Assembly (NCBI RefSeq): GCF_001011035.1
Contig: NZ_CP011492.1
Coordinates: 1,805,501 to 1,869,500, forward strand
Direction: 5' to 3'
Length of the DNA: 64,000 bases
DNA from: Streptomyces sp. CNQ-509
GTDB taxonomy: Bacteria > Actinomycetota > Actinomycetes > Streptomycetales > Streptomycetaceae
Made by a program: the position numbers and the translations under genes. The notes beneath the pieces are model-generated. The model worked only from the letters and a program-made list of their open reading frames with translations, had not been told where the DNA came from and searched no databases. Positions 1-8,204 of the stretch are shown here, in pieces (position 1 is the first letter of the stretch; the number at the start of each line of letters is the position of its first letter).

Positions 1-106
1 GCGGCTCGCGCACCCCCGCGCCGCCGTTGACCACGCGCGACACCGTGGCCCGCGACACTCCGGCGCGGGCGGCCACGGCCTCCAGCGTGGGGCGGTTCCC
101 GGACAC
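1..106 (-). CDS. LacI-family transcriptional regulator, N-terminus only (partial)
   Basis: Read on the minus strand from a GTG at 106-104, the first 35 codons give a LacI-type helix-turn-helix: TLEAVAARAGVSRATVSRVVN is followed by GGAGVRE. A GAGGAG ribosome site lies just upstream. The rest of the protein is outside the window. It is divergent from the beta-glucanase pair, whose promoter carries a perfect LacI-type palindrome at 176-189, so it is the likely local repressor, inactivated by a sugar released from beta-1,3-glucan. The family assignment is firm; the effector is inferred from the neighbours only. Confidence 0.85.
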   Translation of the reverse strand, partial: MSGNRPTLEAVAARAGVSRATVSRVVNGGAGVREP

Positions 107-132
107 CTCAACTCCTCTTCGCTCGGTGGGCC

Positions 133-189
133 TTGACAGTAGCCCGCCCACTCGGCAGTGTGCCTCAACACAACCTGAGAGCGCTCTCA
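133..189 (+). promoter_or_regulatory. Promoter and LacI-type operator of the glucanase operon
   Basis: TTGACA at 133-138 and CAGTGT at 156-161 are 17 bp apart and form a plausible vegetative promoter. TGAGAGCGCTCTCA at 176-189 is a perfect 14-bp palindrome with the central GCGCTC-type core of actinomycete LacI-family operators (compare the CebR site TGGGAGCGCTCCCA). It lies at or just after the expected transcription start, where bound repressor would block transcription of the GH16 gene at 251. Confidence 0.75.
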
Positions 190-250
190 AACGAGCGCAT
201 CCCCAGGGGAGAACCTCCTCATCCCCCCACACCTCGAGGAGCAGCCAGAC

Positions 251-1219
251 ATGCATGCAACACGCATACGGTGGCGCAGGAGCCTGCTCGGCGCGGTCGC
301 GGCGATCGCCGCGGTCAGCGCCCTGACCCTGCCCTCCGCGACGGCCGGCGAGGACGCGGGAGACAAGGCCGCGGCAAGCGGTCCCGCGCCCCTCGCCGAG
401 GTCTTCCGCGACGACTTCGACGGCGCCGCCGGCTCCCCGCCGTCCGCCGCGAACTGGATCGTCGACACCGGCACCTCCTACCCCGGCGGCCCCGCCAACT
501 GGGGCACCGGTGAGATCCAGACGTACACCGACAGCCCGGAGAACCTCCAGAAGGACGGCAACGGCAACCTCACCATCACCCCCCGCCGCAACGGCTCCGG
601 CGGCTGGACCTCCGCCCGCATCGAGACCCAGCGCACCGACTTCCAGGCCCCGGCCGGCGGCCTGATGCGCATCGAGGCGCGGATCCAGATGCCGAACGTC
701 ACCGGCGCCGAAGCCCTCGGCTACTGGCCCGCGTTCTGGACCCTCGGCGACGCCTACCGCGGCAACTACTGGAACTGGCCGGGCATCGGCGAGTTCGACA
801 TCATGGAGAACGTCAACGGCGTCGACAGCGTCTGGGGCGTGCTGCACTGCGGCACCGCGCCCGGCGGCCCGTGCAACGAGAACAACGGCCTCGGCGCCTC
901 CCGCGCCTGCCCGGGCGGCAGTTGCCAGTCGGGATTCCACGAGTACGCCCTGGAGCTGGACCGCAGCGGCCCCGTCGAGGAGCTGCGCTGGTACGTGGAC
1001 GGCCAGCAGTACCACTCCGTCAACGCCGACCAGGTAGGGGCCGAGACCTGGGCGAACCTCGCCCACCACGGCCACTTCCTGCTCCTCAACGTCGCCATGG
1101 GCGGGGCCTTCCCCGACGGCGTGGCCGGCCACGCCACCCCCACCGACGCCACCCGTCCCGGTGTGCCCATGACCGTCGATTACGTGTCCGTCGAACAGTC
1201 CGGAGGTGCCGCCGCATGA
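251..1219 (+). CDS. Secreted GH16 endo-beta-1,3-glucanase
   Basis: The 322-residue protein has a Sec-type signal (RIRWRR, then a hydrophobic stretch ending near ATAG, about residue 33) and a single GH16 catalytic domain. The catalytic motif EFDIMEN is at residues 181-187, with E181 the expected nucleophile, D183 the helper and E186 the acid/base. The Trp-rich stretch YWPAFWTLG just before it is typical of the substrate cleft. There is no carbohydrate-binding module. The likely substrate is laminarin-type beta-1,3-glucan of fungal or algal walls. Its stop overlaps the start of the GH64 gene (ATGA), so the two enzymes are co-translated. Confidence 0.93.
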   Translation: MHATRIRWRRSLLGAVAAIAAVSALTLPSATAGEDAGDKAAASGPAPLAEVFRDDFDGAAGSPPSAANWIVDTGTSYPGGPANWGTGEIQTYTDSPENLQKDGNGNLTITPRRNGSGGWTSARIETQRTDFQAPAGGLMRIEARIQMPNVTGAEALGYWPAFWTLGDAYRGNYWNWPGIGEFDIMENVNGVDSVWGVLHCGTAPGGPCNENNGLGASRACPGGSCQSGFHEYALELDRSGPVEELRWYVDGQQYHSVNADQVGAETWANLAHHGHFLLLNVAMGGAFPDGVAGHATPTDATRPGVPMTVDYVSVEQSGGAAA

Positions 1220-2373
1220 TCTCGCGACGCAGGCTGCTGGGTGGTCTCGCCGTCGCGTCCGCCGCCGCGGGGACACCTCTGGTGCTCTCCGCGGCGCGGG
1301 CGGGCGGTGCCGCCGCGGCCCTCGACGTGACCGTCGTCAACAAGACCGGCGCGTACGAGAACTCCTCGATCAGCATCTACGTCGTCGGCAACGAGGGCGG
1401 CCGGCAGGTCCGCCTCACGCCCGACGGCACTCTCGCGCCCATCGCGCTCGACGACAACGGCTCCGACGGCTACACCGACTACGCGATCCCCTTCGCCGGC
1501 AGCGGCGACACGTCCCTGACGCTGCCGAACATGTCCGGTCGCCTCTACGTCGCCCTCGGCGGCAAGCTGAAGATGAAGGCCGTCACCGACGGCGCCGGCA
1601 ACGCGGCGCTCGCGTACCCCGCCGGCTGGGTCTCCACCGACCCCAACTACCCCGTGGTGCACGACTGCATGGAGTTCACGCTCAACGACGCGGGCATGTT
1701 CTGCAACACCACCATGGTCGACATGTTCAGCGTGCCGATGTCCCTCCATCTGACGGGCGCCGACGACCAGACGACCGGGACGCTCAAGGACGGCGCCAGG
1801 CAGCAGGTCTTCGACACCCTGGCGGGCACCGAGGGCTTCGACCGGCTGGTGGACGGGGACGGGCTGCGGGTCATCGCCCCCGGGCACGGCCTGGACACCG
1901 GGCTCTTCGACGGCGCGTATCTCGACGGGTACGTGGACGAGGTCTGGTCCGCGTACGCGGGCAAGGACCTGAAGGTCACCACGAACGCCGGCACCTTCAC
2001 CGGCCGCGTCGCCGGCGACCGGCTCTCCTTCACCGGCCCCGCCGACGTCGCCTTCGACCGGCCGCCCACCCGCGACGTGCTCTTCTGCGACGGCAAGCTC
2101 GCCGCCCCGAACGACGGCACCACGGGCCCCGTCGCCGCCATCCTCGGCGCCGCGCTCAACCGCACGACCCTGCGCGACCACGCCGACCAGCCGGTCACCG
2201 ACGCCTCCGCCTTCTACGGCACCGACATCTCCAACCACTACGCGCGGGTGATGCACGAAGTGTCGGAGGACGGGCGGGCGTACGGGTTCGCCTTCGACGA
2301 CGTGTCCGGCTTCGCGTCGTACATCGAGGACCGGGCGCCGCAGCGGCTCACGCTGACGCTGACGCCCTTCTGA
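1216..2373 (+). CDS. Secreted GH64 beta-1,3-glucanase (laminaripentaose-producing type)
   Basis: The start is the ATG at 1216, inside the ATGA overlap with the GH16 stop, giving 385 residues. The N-terminus MISRRRLLGG followed by an Ala-rich hydrophobic segment is a twin-arginine-like signal. The mature protein has GH64/thaumatin-like features: an opening beta strand (DVTVVNKTG), LYVALGGKL, and the conserved block MEFTLNDAGMFCNTTMVDMF where the family's acidic catalytic residues lie. GH64 enzymes release laminaripentaose from beta-1,3-glucan, complementing the endo-acting GH16 enzyme. The length is normal for a catalytic domain without a binding module. Confidence 0.9.
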   Translation: MISRRRLLGGLAVASAAAGTPLVLSAARAGGAAAALDVTVVNKTGAYENSSISIYVVGNEGGRQVRLTPDGTLAPIALDDNGSDGYTDYAIPFAGSGDTSLTLPNMSGRLYVALGGKLKMKAVTDGAGNAALAYPAGWVSTDPNYPVVHDCMEFTLNDAGMFCNTTMVDMFSVPMSLHLTGADDQTTGTLKDGARQQVFDTLAGTEGFDRLVDGDGLRVIAPGHGLDTGLFDGAYLDGYVDEVWSAYAGKDLKVTTNAGTFTGRVAGDRLSFTGPADVAFDRPPTRDVLFCDGKLAAPNDGTTGPVAAILGAALNRTTLRDHADQPVTDASAFYGTDISNHYARVMHEVSEDGRAYGFAFDDVSGFASYIEDRAPQRLTLTLTPF

Positions 2374-2384
2374 CACCCACGGGA

Positions 2385-2414
2385 GCCGGCGGGGGGCAGC
2401 GGGAGCCCGCCGGC
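2385..2414. terminator. GC-rich hairpin after the glucanase operon
   Basis: GCCGGCGGG at 2385-2393 pairs perfectly with CCCGCCGGC at 2406-2414 across a 12-nt loop, 12 nt after the GH64 stop and between convergent genes. There is no T-run, as is usual for actinomycete terminators. The following 2415-2527 stretch is also extremely GC-rich with further short dyads and no gene. Confidence 0.55.
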
Positions 2415-2527
2415 GTCCGCGGGGCCGCGGGAGCCGCGGCACGCCGGGGGCTGTCCGGTGGTCAGGGCCGGGCAGCCCGCGGCCCGCGGCGCGCGGGCCC
2501 GCCGCGCGTGGGACCGGCGGCGGGGCG

Positions 2528-3199
2528 TTACGCGCTGCTCATCGACAGCTTGGCCGCGAAGCCCAGGAACGCCGTCCCCGCCGCGGCCGACATCCCCGCC
2601 GTCAGCCGCCGCCTGCGGCGGAAGAGCGCGGCGAGGTGCGTACCGCTGAAGATCAGGGCCGTCAGGTAGGTGATGCTGAACAACTGCGCCCACGCCGCGA
2701 GCACGACGAACGTCAGCTCCGGATGCGCGTACGCCGGGTCGATGAACTGCACGAAGAAGGAGACGAAGAAGAGGATCGCCTTCGGGTTCAGCAGGCTGAC
2801 GACGAACGCCCGGCGGTACGGGCGTTCCATCTCCTCCCGCGCCGGCTCCGGCCGCCCGGCTTCCCCCTCCGCCCGCGCGACGGCCCGCGCCTCGCGCTCG
2901 CGCCACATCCGCCACGCCCCGCGCAGCATCCCGACCGCCAGCCACGTCAGATACCCGGCGCCCGCGAACTTGACGACGGCGAACGCCGCCGGGCTCGCCT
3001 GGAGCAGCGAGGCCACGCCGCCCGCGGAGAGCACCATGAGCACCATGTCGCCGCACATGACGCCGCCGGCCGCGCGGTAGCCGGCCCGGGCGCCGCGGCG
3101 GGCGGCGACGGAGACGACGTAGAGGGAGTTGGGGCCCGGCAGCAGGATGATCAGGGCGAGCCCGGCGAGGTACGTCGACAGATCCGTGACTCCAAGCAT
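2528..3199 (-). CDS. LysE/RhtB-family exporter, LeuE-like
   Basis: This 223-residue integral membrane protein starts MLGVTDLSTYLAGLALIILLPGPNSLYV; the LPGPN motif near residue 22 marks the LysE/RhtB amino acid exporter family. About six hydrophobic segments are visible, with a charged Arg/Glu-rich loop (about residues 100-130) between the two halves. The second half begins with a FVVSLLNPKAILFF-type motif that is also family-typical. LeuE-like members export leucine and other hydrophobic amino acids. It stands alone, convergent with the glucanases; the real substrate is unknown. Confidence 0.88.
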   Translation of the reverse strand: MLGVTDLSTYLAGLALIILLPGPNSLYVVSVAARRGARAGYRAAGGVMCGDMVLMVLSAGGVASLLQASPAAFAVVKFAGAGYLTWLAVGMLRGAWRMWREREARAVARAEGEAGRPEPAREEMERPYRRAFVVSLLNPKAILFFVSFFVQFIDPAYAHPELTFVVLAAWAQLFSITYLTALIFSGTHLAALFRRRRRLTAGMSAAAGTAFLGFAAKLSMSSA

Positions 3200-3340
3200 G
3201 CGGGCCAGGCTGCCACGTACCCGCTGATCCGACGAACCGATTATCGGGCGATCCCGCATGCCGGACAGGGGCGGTCCCGGGCACCGGCCGGTTAGGCTCG
3301 TCCGTGGATCACCGGTCACGGCGGAGGGGGCCCGTACGGC

Positions 3341-3883
3341 ATGAACGGCACGGTCACAGCGGTCTGCAGCAGCGGCGGGTATACCTTCCACAAGCCGGCC
3401 CGCGAGGCGATCACCCTGCTCGCCGGCCTCGGCGTGGAGGGCGACGCGCACGCCGGCGTCACGGTCAAACACCGCTCCCGGGTCGCCCGCGACCCGTCCC
3501 AGCCGAACCTGCGGCAGGTGCACCTGGTGCACGAGGAGCTCTTCGCCGAGGTCGCCGAGGCGGGCTTCGCCGTACGCCCCGGGGAGCTGGGCGAGAACGT
3601 CACCACCCGCGGCGTCGACCTGCTCGGCCTGCCCACCGGCACGCTGCTGCACCTCGGTGCCGAGGCGGTCGTGGAGGTCACCGGGCTGCGCAACCCCTGC
3701 CACCAGATCGACGACTTCCAGAGCGGGCTGCTGAAGCAGGTCGTCGGCCGGGACGCGGCGGGGAAGGTGGTACGCAAGGCGGGCGTGATGAGCGTGGTGC
3801 TGACGGGCGGCGTGGTACGTCCGGGAGACCCGGTCGTCGTGGTGCTGCCGGACGCGCCGCACCGCCCGCTGGAGAAGGTCTGA
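3341..3883 (+). CDS. MOSC-domain protein
   Basis: The start is ATG 3341 behind GGAGGGGG, giving 180 residues. It is a stand-alone MOSC (molybdenum cofactor sulfurase C-terminal) domain: VEGDAHAG near the N-terminus, RPGELGENVTTRGVD around residue 80, and the conserved-Cys segment VTGLRNPCHQI near 125. The Cys is the residue expected to hold sulfur or the cofactor. Stand-alone bacterial MOSC proteins are linked to molybdopterin-dependent N-hydroxylated-compound reduction or sulfur transfer. No Moco gene is nearby, so the partner is unknown. It ends 19 bp from the convergent arylsulfotransferase-like gene. Confidence 0.88.
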   Translation: MNGTVTAVCSSGGYTFHKPAREAITLLAGLGVEGDAHAGVTVKHRSRVARDPSQPNLRQVHLVHEELFAEVAEAGFAVRPGELGENVTTRGVDLLGLPTGTLLHLGAEAVVEVTGLRNPCHQIDDFQSGLLKQVVGRDAAGKVVRKAGVMSVVLTGGVVRPGDPVVVVLPDAPHRPLEKV

Positions 3884-3902
3884 GCGCCCTTTCCCGAAGC
3901 GC

Positions 3903-5486
3903 TCAGCCCGCGCGGGTCTCCGTGACCGCGGACGCGCCGATGACCTCGCCGTCCGCGTCGAGCGCCTCCGCCTGCACGTAGGCCGCGTCCGCCGCGTCCG
4001 CCGGCAGGTCGACGTCCGTGTCGAGCCCGTCCCACGGCTCGCGGGCGACGGGCCGCAGGCCGTCCCGCGCGTCGCCGGCCAGCACCCGCCAGGCGGCGAC
4101 CTCCGTGGCGCCGTTCCACACCGCGTGCGCGTCGCCGGACGCACCGTCGATCCGTACCTCCGGCGCGGTCCCGGGCTCGCCCTCCCACTCGTCGCGGTAG
4201 GTGCGGTACGAGCCGTACTCCTCCGGGAAGACGGCGTCGAACACCAGCCGCCCGGCCGCGTCGAACTCCGAGATCCGTCCCGCGGAACCCCAGCCGACCA
4301 GGGTGTTGCCGCTGGGCAGGCCCTGGCTGCCGCCGGTGACGGCGGTGGAGACGCGGTCGGGGTGCACGAGCTGGCGCTCCAGCTCTGCGGTGCCGCGGCG
4401 CGGGTCGATGCGCAGCCAGGCGACCCGGCTCTCGTAGCCGTCGGAGTGCAGGTTCTGGTTGTCGAACATGCGGTACGTGCCGTCGCCGACGGCCACGACG
4501 TCGTGCTGGGCGATGGTGCGCGCGCCCGCGCCGAGCCGGAAGTCGCTGTTCTTGCCGCCGAGCCGCCAGACGATCTCCCCCGTCTCCCGGTCGAGCTTGT
4601 AGACGGTGCTGGTGCCGACGGCGGAGACGAGGAGGTCGCCGTCGGTGTCGAGGGAGACCGAGTTGGTGTGCAGGTAGTCGAAGGGGCGGGTGCCGGCGCG
4701 TCCCGTGGGCCGCTCGTCGGACTCCTGCAGCGGTACGTGGTCGAGGCTGCGCCACTCCAGCAGCGGCTCCCCGGTGGCGAGGTCCAGCTCCCACACGACG
4801 CTCTCCAGCACGTCGCCGTCCGCGGGGCCGCCGACCGGGGTGAGGTCGTAGGGCCGCTGCTGGTAGCTGACGACCAGGGCGGTGCCCTGCGGGGTGAGCC
4901 GGAACTCGTGCAGGTCGATGCTCTGTTCCGGGTCGGGCGAGCGGACGGTGGCGATGATGTCGTAGTTCTCGTCGGCGATGTAGCCGACGCCCTCGCCGAG
5001 TCCCGCGCTGTCGCTCCTCCCCTGCCACCAGGTCAGCACCTTGCGGCCGCGGTACTCCTGCACGCGGAAGTCGGCGACGTACTCGTTCTGCGGGATGCGG
5101 TGGTACCAGACGGGGCGGCCCCGGTCGTCGAGTATCTGGGGTCCGCGGCCTGCCTCGGGCGGGGGTTCCTCGCCGGGCGGCCCGACCCGGCCGGGGTTCT
5201 TCTGCGGTCCGACGAACAGCAGTCCCTCGCCCGTGCCGGGGCGGCGCTCCAGCACGTCGAGGGGCGGGGGCGGCGGCTCGGACGGCTCCTCGGCGGCGGG
5301 TACGGCCGCGCCGCGCACGGCGTCCGGTGCCACGGCCGGCGCCACGGCCTGCTCGGCGGTCTCTTCCGCGGCGGCCGCGGGCGGGAGGGTGGCGGCGAGA
5401 GCGCCGAGGACGATCGCGGTGCACGTACGCGACAGCCGACGGGACGCACGGCGGGATACGCGACGGGACGCATGAGGCGTGGGCAT
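3903..5486 (-). CDS. Secreted arylsulfotransferase-family beta-propeller protein
   Basis: The start is ATG 5486 behind GGGAGAG, giving 527 residues. An Arg-rich N-terminus and hydrophobic stretch ending near PPAAAAEE form a signal peptide. The mature protein has repeated propeller blades typical of the ASST-like family in actinobacteria: VWYHRIPQNEYVADF, DLHEFRLTPQGTALV, DYLHTNSVSLDTDGDLLVS, VWRLGGKNSDF, AQHDVVAVGDGTYRMFDNQN, VGWGSAGRISEFD. Some characterised ASSTs move sulfate between aryl donors and acceptors through an active His. Many actinomycete members have no proven activity, so the enzymatic role is tentative. A C-terminal segment (about 420-527) resembles an Ig-like domain. Confidence 0.8.
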   Translation of the reverse strand: MPTPHASRRVSRRASRRLSRTCTAIVLGALAATLPPAAAAEETAEQAVAPAVAPDAVRGAAVPAAEEPSEPPPPPLDVLERRPGTGEGLLFVGPQKNPGRVGPPGEEPPPEAGRGPQILDDRGRPVWYHRIPQNEYVADFRVQEYRGRKVLTWWQGRSDSAGLGEGVGYIADENYDIIATVRSPDPEQSIDLHEFRLTPQGTALVVSYQQRPYDLTPVGGPADGDVLESVVWELDLATGEPLLEWRSLDHVPLQESDERPTGRAGTRPFDYLHTNSVSLDTDGDLLVSAVGTSTVYKLDRETGEIVWRLGGKNSDFRLGAGARTIAQHDVVAVGDGTYRMFDNQNLHSDGYESRVAWLRIDPRRGTAELERQLVHPDRVSTAVTGGSQGLPSGNTLVGWGSAGRISEFDAAGRLVFDAVFPEEYGSYRTYRDEWEGEPGTAPEVRIDGASGDAHAVWNGATEVAAWRVLAGDARDGLRPVAREPWDGLDTDVDLPADAADAAYVQAEALDADGEVIGASAVTETRAG

Positions 5487-5602
5487 GTCTCTCCCGGAGG
5501 TGGGGGCCTCCACGTCTACCAACCGCGCGGTGACAGAGCGGTCACTCCTGGGGCGCGGGGGCGGCTCCGGCCGTGATGGCGCGCCTGGGGCGCCCGTCCG
5601 AA

Positions 5603-5619
5603 TTAGGCTGATATGCGTG
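5603..5619 (+). promoter_or_regulatory. Possible leaderless-transcript promoter of the RNB gene
   Basis: TAGGCT at 5603-5608 matches an actinomycete -10 box and lies 8 nt before the GTG at 5617. Transcription would then start at or next to the start codon. No ribosome site precedes the GTG, which fits a leaderless mRNA. The -35 region is weak. Confidence 0.4.
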
Positions 5620-7302
5620 CCACAACGCATCCTGCACACCGCCGACGCCGAGGACGCCCCGCTCCACGCCGCCCTGCGCCGGCTGCGCGCCGCGGAGGAC
5701 GTGTCCGCGGAGTTCCCGCCCGAGGTGCTCGCCGAGGCCGACCGCGCCGCGAAGGCGCCCCGGCTGCCCGAGCGGGACGCGACCGACATCCCGTTCTACA
5801 CGGTCGACCCGCCCGGCTCCCGCGATCTGGACCAGGCCCTCCACGTCGCCCGCAGGGGCGGCGGCGGCTTCCGTATCCGGTACGCCCTCGCCGACGTCGC
5901 CGCCTTCGTGACCCCCGGCGGGGCCCTCGACGCCGAGGCCCACCGCCGCGTGACGACGCTCTACTTCCCCGACATCCGCGTCCCCCTCCACCCCGGGCAG
6001 CTCTCCGAGGGCGCCGCCAGCCTGCTCCCCGACCAGACGACCCCCGCGCTGCTCTGGGAGATCGATCTGGACTCCAGCGGCCAGGTCGCCGAGGCCACGG
6101 TCGCCCGCGCGCTGGTGCGCAGCCGCGCGCGGCTCGACTACGGCGCCGTCCAGCAGACGATCGACGAGGGCACGGCGGAGGAGCCGGTGGCGCTGCTGCG
6201 CGACGTCGGGCTGCTGCGCGAGGAGGTGGAGCGCGAACGCGGCGGGATCTCCCTGGGCGTACCGGAACAGGAGGTGGTGCGGCGCGACGGGCGCTACACG
6301 CTGGAGTACCGCGCCCCGCTGCCCGCGCACAGTTGGAACGCGCAGGTGTCCCTCCTCACCGGCATGGCTGCCGCCGATCTGATGCTCGCCTCCGGCACCG
6401 GCATCCTGCGTACGGTGCCGCCCGCGCGGCACAGCGCCCTGACGTATCTGCACCGGATCGCCCGCGCGCTGGACATCGACTGGCCCGAGGGCCTGGACTA
6501 CCCCGAGCTGCTCCGCTCCCTCAACCCGCAGATGGCCAACCACGCGGCGTTCCTCCAGGACTGCACCACGCTGCTGCGCGGCGCCGGATACACGGTCTTC
6601 GACGGCGAGCCGCCGGCACGGCAGGACGCGGTGCACGCCGCGGTGGCCGACGAGTACGCGCACTGCACGGCGCCGCTGCGGCGGCTGGCCGACCGGTACG
6701 CCCTGGAGCTGTGCGTGGCGGCGGCGGCCGGCGAGCCCGCGCCGGAGTGGGTGCGCGAGGCGCTGGGCGGCCTCCCGGAGCTGATGGTGCGGGGCGCGCA
6801 GCGGGCGGCGCGGCTGGAGCGGGAGTGCGTGGACCTGGTGGAGGCGGCGCTGATGAGCGGGCGGATCGGGGAGGTCTGCGACGGGTACGTGGTCGCGGTG
6901 GACGAGCGCCGCCCGACGCGGGGGACGGTGCAGCTCTACGAGCCGGCGGTCATCGGCCGCGTCGATACGGAGGACGCGGAGGGCGGCCCGGTGTTCTCGG
7001 CGGCCGGGGAGGACGCGGAAGGCGCGGAGGGAGCTGAGGGCGCCGAACCCCCGGGAGGCACGGAACCCCCGGCGCCCGCGGCCGGTGCGCCACCCGCCGG
7101 CCCCGCGGAACCCGCTGAGTCCGCGGAGTCCGCTGAGTCCGCGGAGTCCGCGGACGGCGCGGAGCCCGCCGACGCCGCAGGTCCCCCTCTCCGCGCCTGG
7201 CCCGCCCCCGGCGAGCCGTTGCCGCTCGGCCACCGCGTACGGGTGCGGCTCACGGCGGCGGAGCCCGGGGTGTCCCCGGTGCGGTTCGCGCCCGAGCCCT
7301 GA
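5617..7302 (+). CDS. RNB-domain (RNase II/R-type) 3'-5' exoribonuclease
   Basis: The GTG 5617 start gives 561 residues. The RNB catalytic centre is clear: DIPFYTVDPPGSRDLDQALHV around residues 55-75 has the Asp cluster that binds two Mg ions, followed by YALADVAAFVTPGGALD and LYFPD. The middle has AHSWNAQVSLLTG and the end of the domain HCTAPLRRLADRY. The protein lacks the usual long N-terminal cold-shock domains, like the short actinobacterial RNB family. A low-complexity Ala/Glu/Ser insert with AES repeats lies just before a short conserved C-terminus (HRVRVRLTAAEPG). The last 367 bp overlap antisense with the membrane-protein gene. Confidence 0.9.
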   Translation: MPQRILHTADAEDAPLHAALRRLRAAEDVSAEFPPEVLAEADRAAKAPRLPERDATDIPFYTVDPPGSRDLDQALHVARRGGGGFRIRYALADVAAFVTPGGALDAEAHRRVTTLYFPDIRVPLHPGQLSEGAASLLPDQTTPALLWEIDLDSSGQVAEATVARALVRSRARLDYGAVQQTIDEGTAEEPVALLRDVGLLREEVERERGGISLGVPEQEVVRRDGRYTLEYRAPLPAHSWNAQVSLLTGMAAADLMLASGTGILRTVPPARHSALTYLHRIARALDIDWPEGLDYPELLRSLNPQMANHAAFLQDCTTLLRGAGYTVFDGEPPARQDAVHAAVADEYAHCTAPLRRLADRYALELCVAAAAGEPAPEWVREALGGLPELMVRGAQRAARLERECVDLVEAALMSGRIGEVCDGYVVAVDERRPTRGTVQLYEPAVIGRVDTEDAEGGPVFSAAGEDAEGAEGAEGAEPPGGTEPPAPAAGAPPAGPAEPAESAESAESAESADGAEPADAAGPPLRAWPAPGEPLPLGHRVRVRLTAAEPGVSPVRFAPEP

Positions 7303-8204
7303 GCGGGCAGCGGCGCACCACTGGGCTCCTCCTGCCCCTCCGTCCGCTCCCCCGCCTCCTCGCGCGCCGCCCGCGCCGCGCGCAGGGCGTCGACCACCGG
7401 CCGCGGGTCGTCCGCGTAGAACCGCAGCACCCGCGCCTCCGCGGGCTTCCCCAGCGGCCGCACGAACGGCACCGGCTCCGTCAGCTCGACGGTCACCGAC
7501 GTCTGCCCGCCGACTGCAAGGTGCGCCGTGCCGTCGTCGTCCAGCCGCAGCAGCCCGCCCCCGTCGGGGAAGCGGCGGTCCACCCGGGCGTTCGCGATCA
7601 GCCCGGCCGGTACGGGGATGTCCAGCAGGACCCCGTACCGTACGCGCAGCGAGCCGTCCGCGCCGACGACGTGCGGCCGTACCACGCAGGCCGCCTGGAG
7701 CGCGAGGATGAAGTAGATCCCCCAGATGTCGAGGACGAGCACGACGGCGTGCACCACCGGCCAGGGGATGACGAGGGCGAGCGCCACGGTCTCGATGACC
7801 GAGACGAAGAGGAAGCCGTAGAACGTGAACGCCTGCCCGGAGGCGTACGGGACGGCGGTGTCGCCGGGGCCGATCCCGTGTTTCGGGCGGCGGGCGAGCC
7901 AGCGCAGGGTGGCGGTGAAGAGCTTCACCTCGTGCACGGTCAGCTTGCGCACGGCGGCGGGGACGCTGTCCCGTACGGCCTCCAGGCCCGCCGCGCGGGG
8001 CGCGAGTCCCGCGCCGCGGTGGCGGCGGTAGTCGGCGGCCAGGAGCGTGACCAGGGCGGCGGTGACCAGCAGGACGGCCACCTCGACGGCGACCATCACC
8101 GGGTCCGGGATGCGGACGCCCGAGGCGAGGCAGAGCACGAGCACCAGCTCGCCGGGTACGAGCGAGGCCAGGGCCCAGCGGACCGTACGGCGCAGCGCGT
8201 TCAC
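6936..8204 (-). CDS. Membrane protein of unknown function, long low-complexity tail
   Basis: The 422-residue product starts MNALRRTVRWALASLV. It has about four transmembrane segments: residues 13-35, 38-58, 125-150 and 155-175. A soluble beta-rich part follows (YGVLLDIPVPAGLIANARV, then VGGQTSVTVELTEPVPFVRP), possibly PH-like. From about residue 300 the tail is Ala/Ser/Pro/Asp-rich with SADSADSADSA repeats, and this tail is encoded antisense to the end of the RNB gene. The start overlaps the MerR stop by 4 bp, so it is the second gene of a MerR operon. No function is assigned. The tail may be non-essential read-through caused by loss of an earlier stop. Confidence 0.7.
   Translation of the reverse strand: MNALRRTVRWALASLVPGELVLVLCLASGVRIPDPVMVAVEVAVLLVTAALVTLLAADYRRHRGAGLAPRAAGLEAVRDSVPAAVRKLTVHEVKLFTATLRWLARRPKHGIGPGDTAVPYASGQAFTFYGFLFVSVIETVALALVIPWPVVHAVVLVLDIWGIYFILALQAACVVRPHVVGADGSLRVRYGVLLDIPVPAGLIANARVDRRFPDGGGLLRLDDDGTAHLAVGGQTSVTVELTEPVPFVRPLGKPAEARVLRFYADDPRPVVDALRAARAAREEAGERTEGQEEPSGAPLPAQGSGANRTGDTPGSAAVSRTRTRWPSGNGSPGAGQARRGGPAASAGSAPSADSADSADSADSAGSAGPAGGAPAAGAGGSVPPGGSAPSAPSAPSASSPAAENTGPPSASSVSTRPMTAGS

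Noticed and set aside
7115..7160. Possible CRISPR-like or regulatory direct repeats
   Set aside because: They are 9-bp in-frame coding repeats (AES) without spacers.
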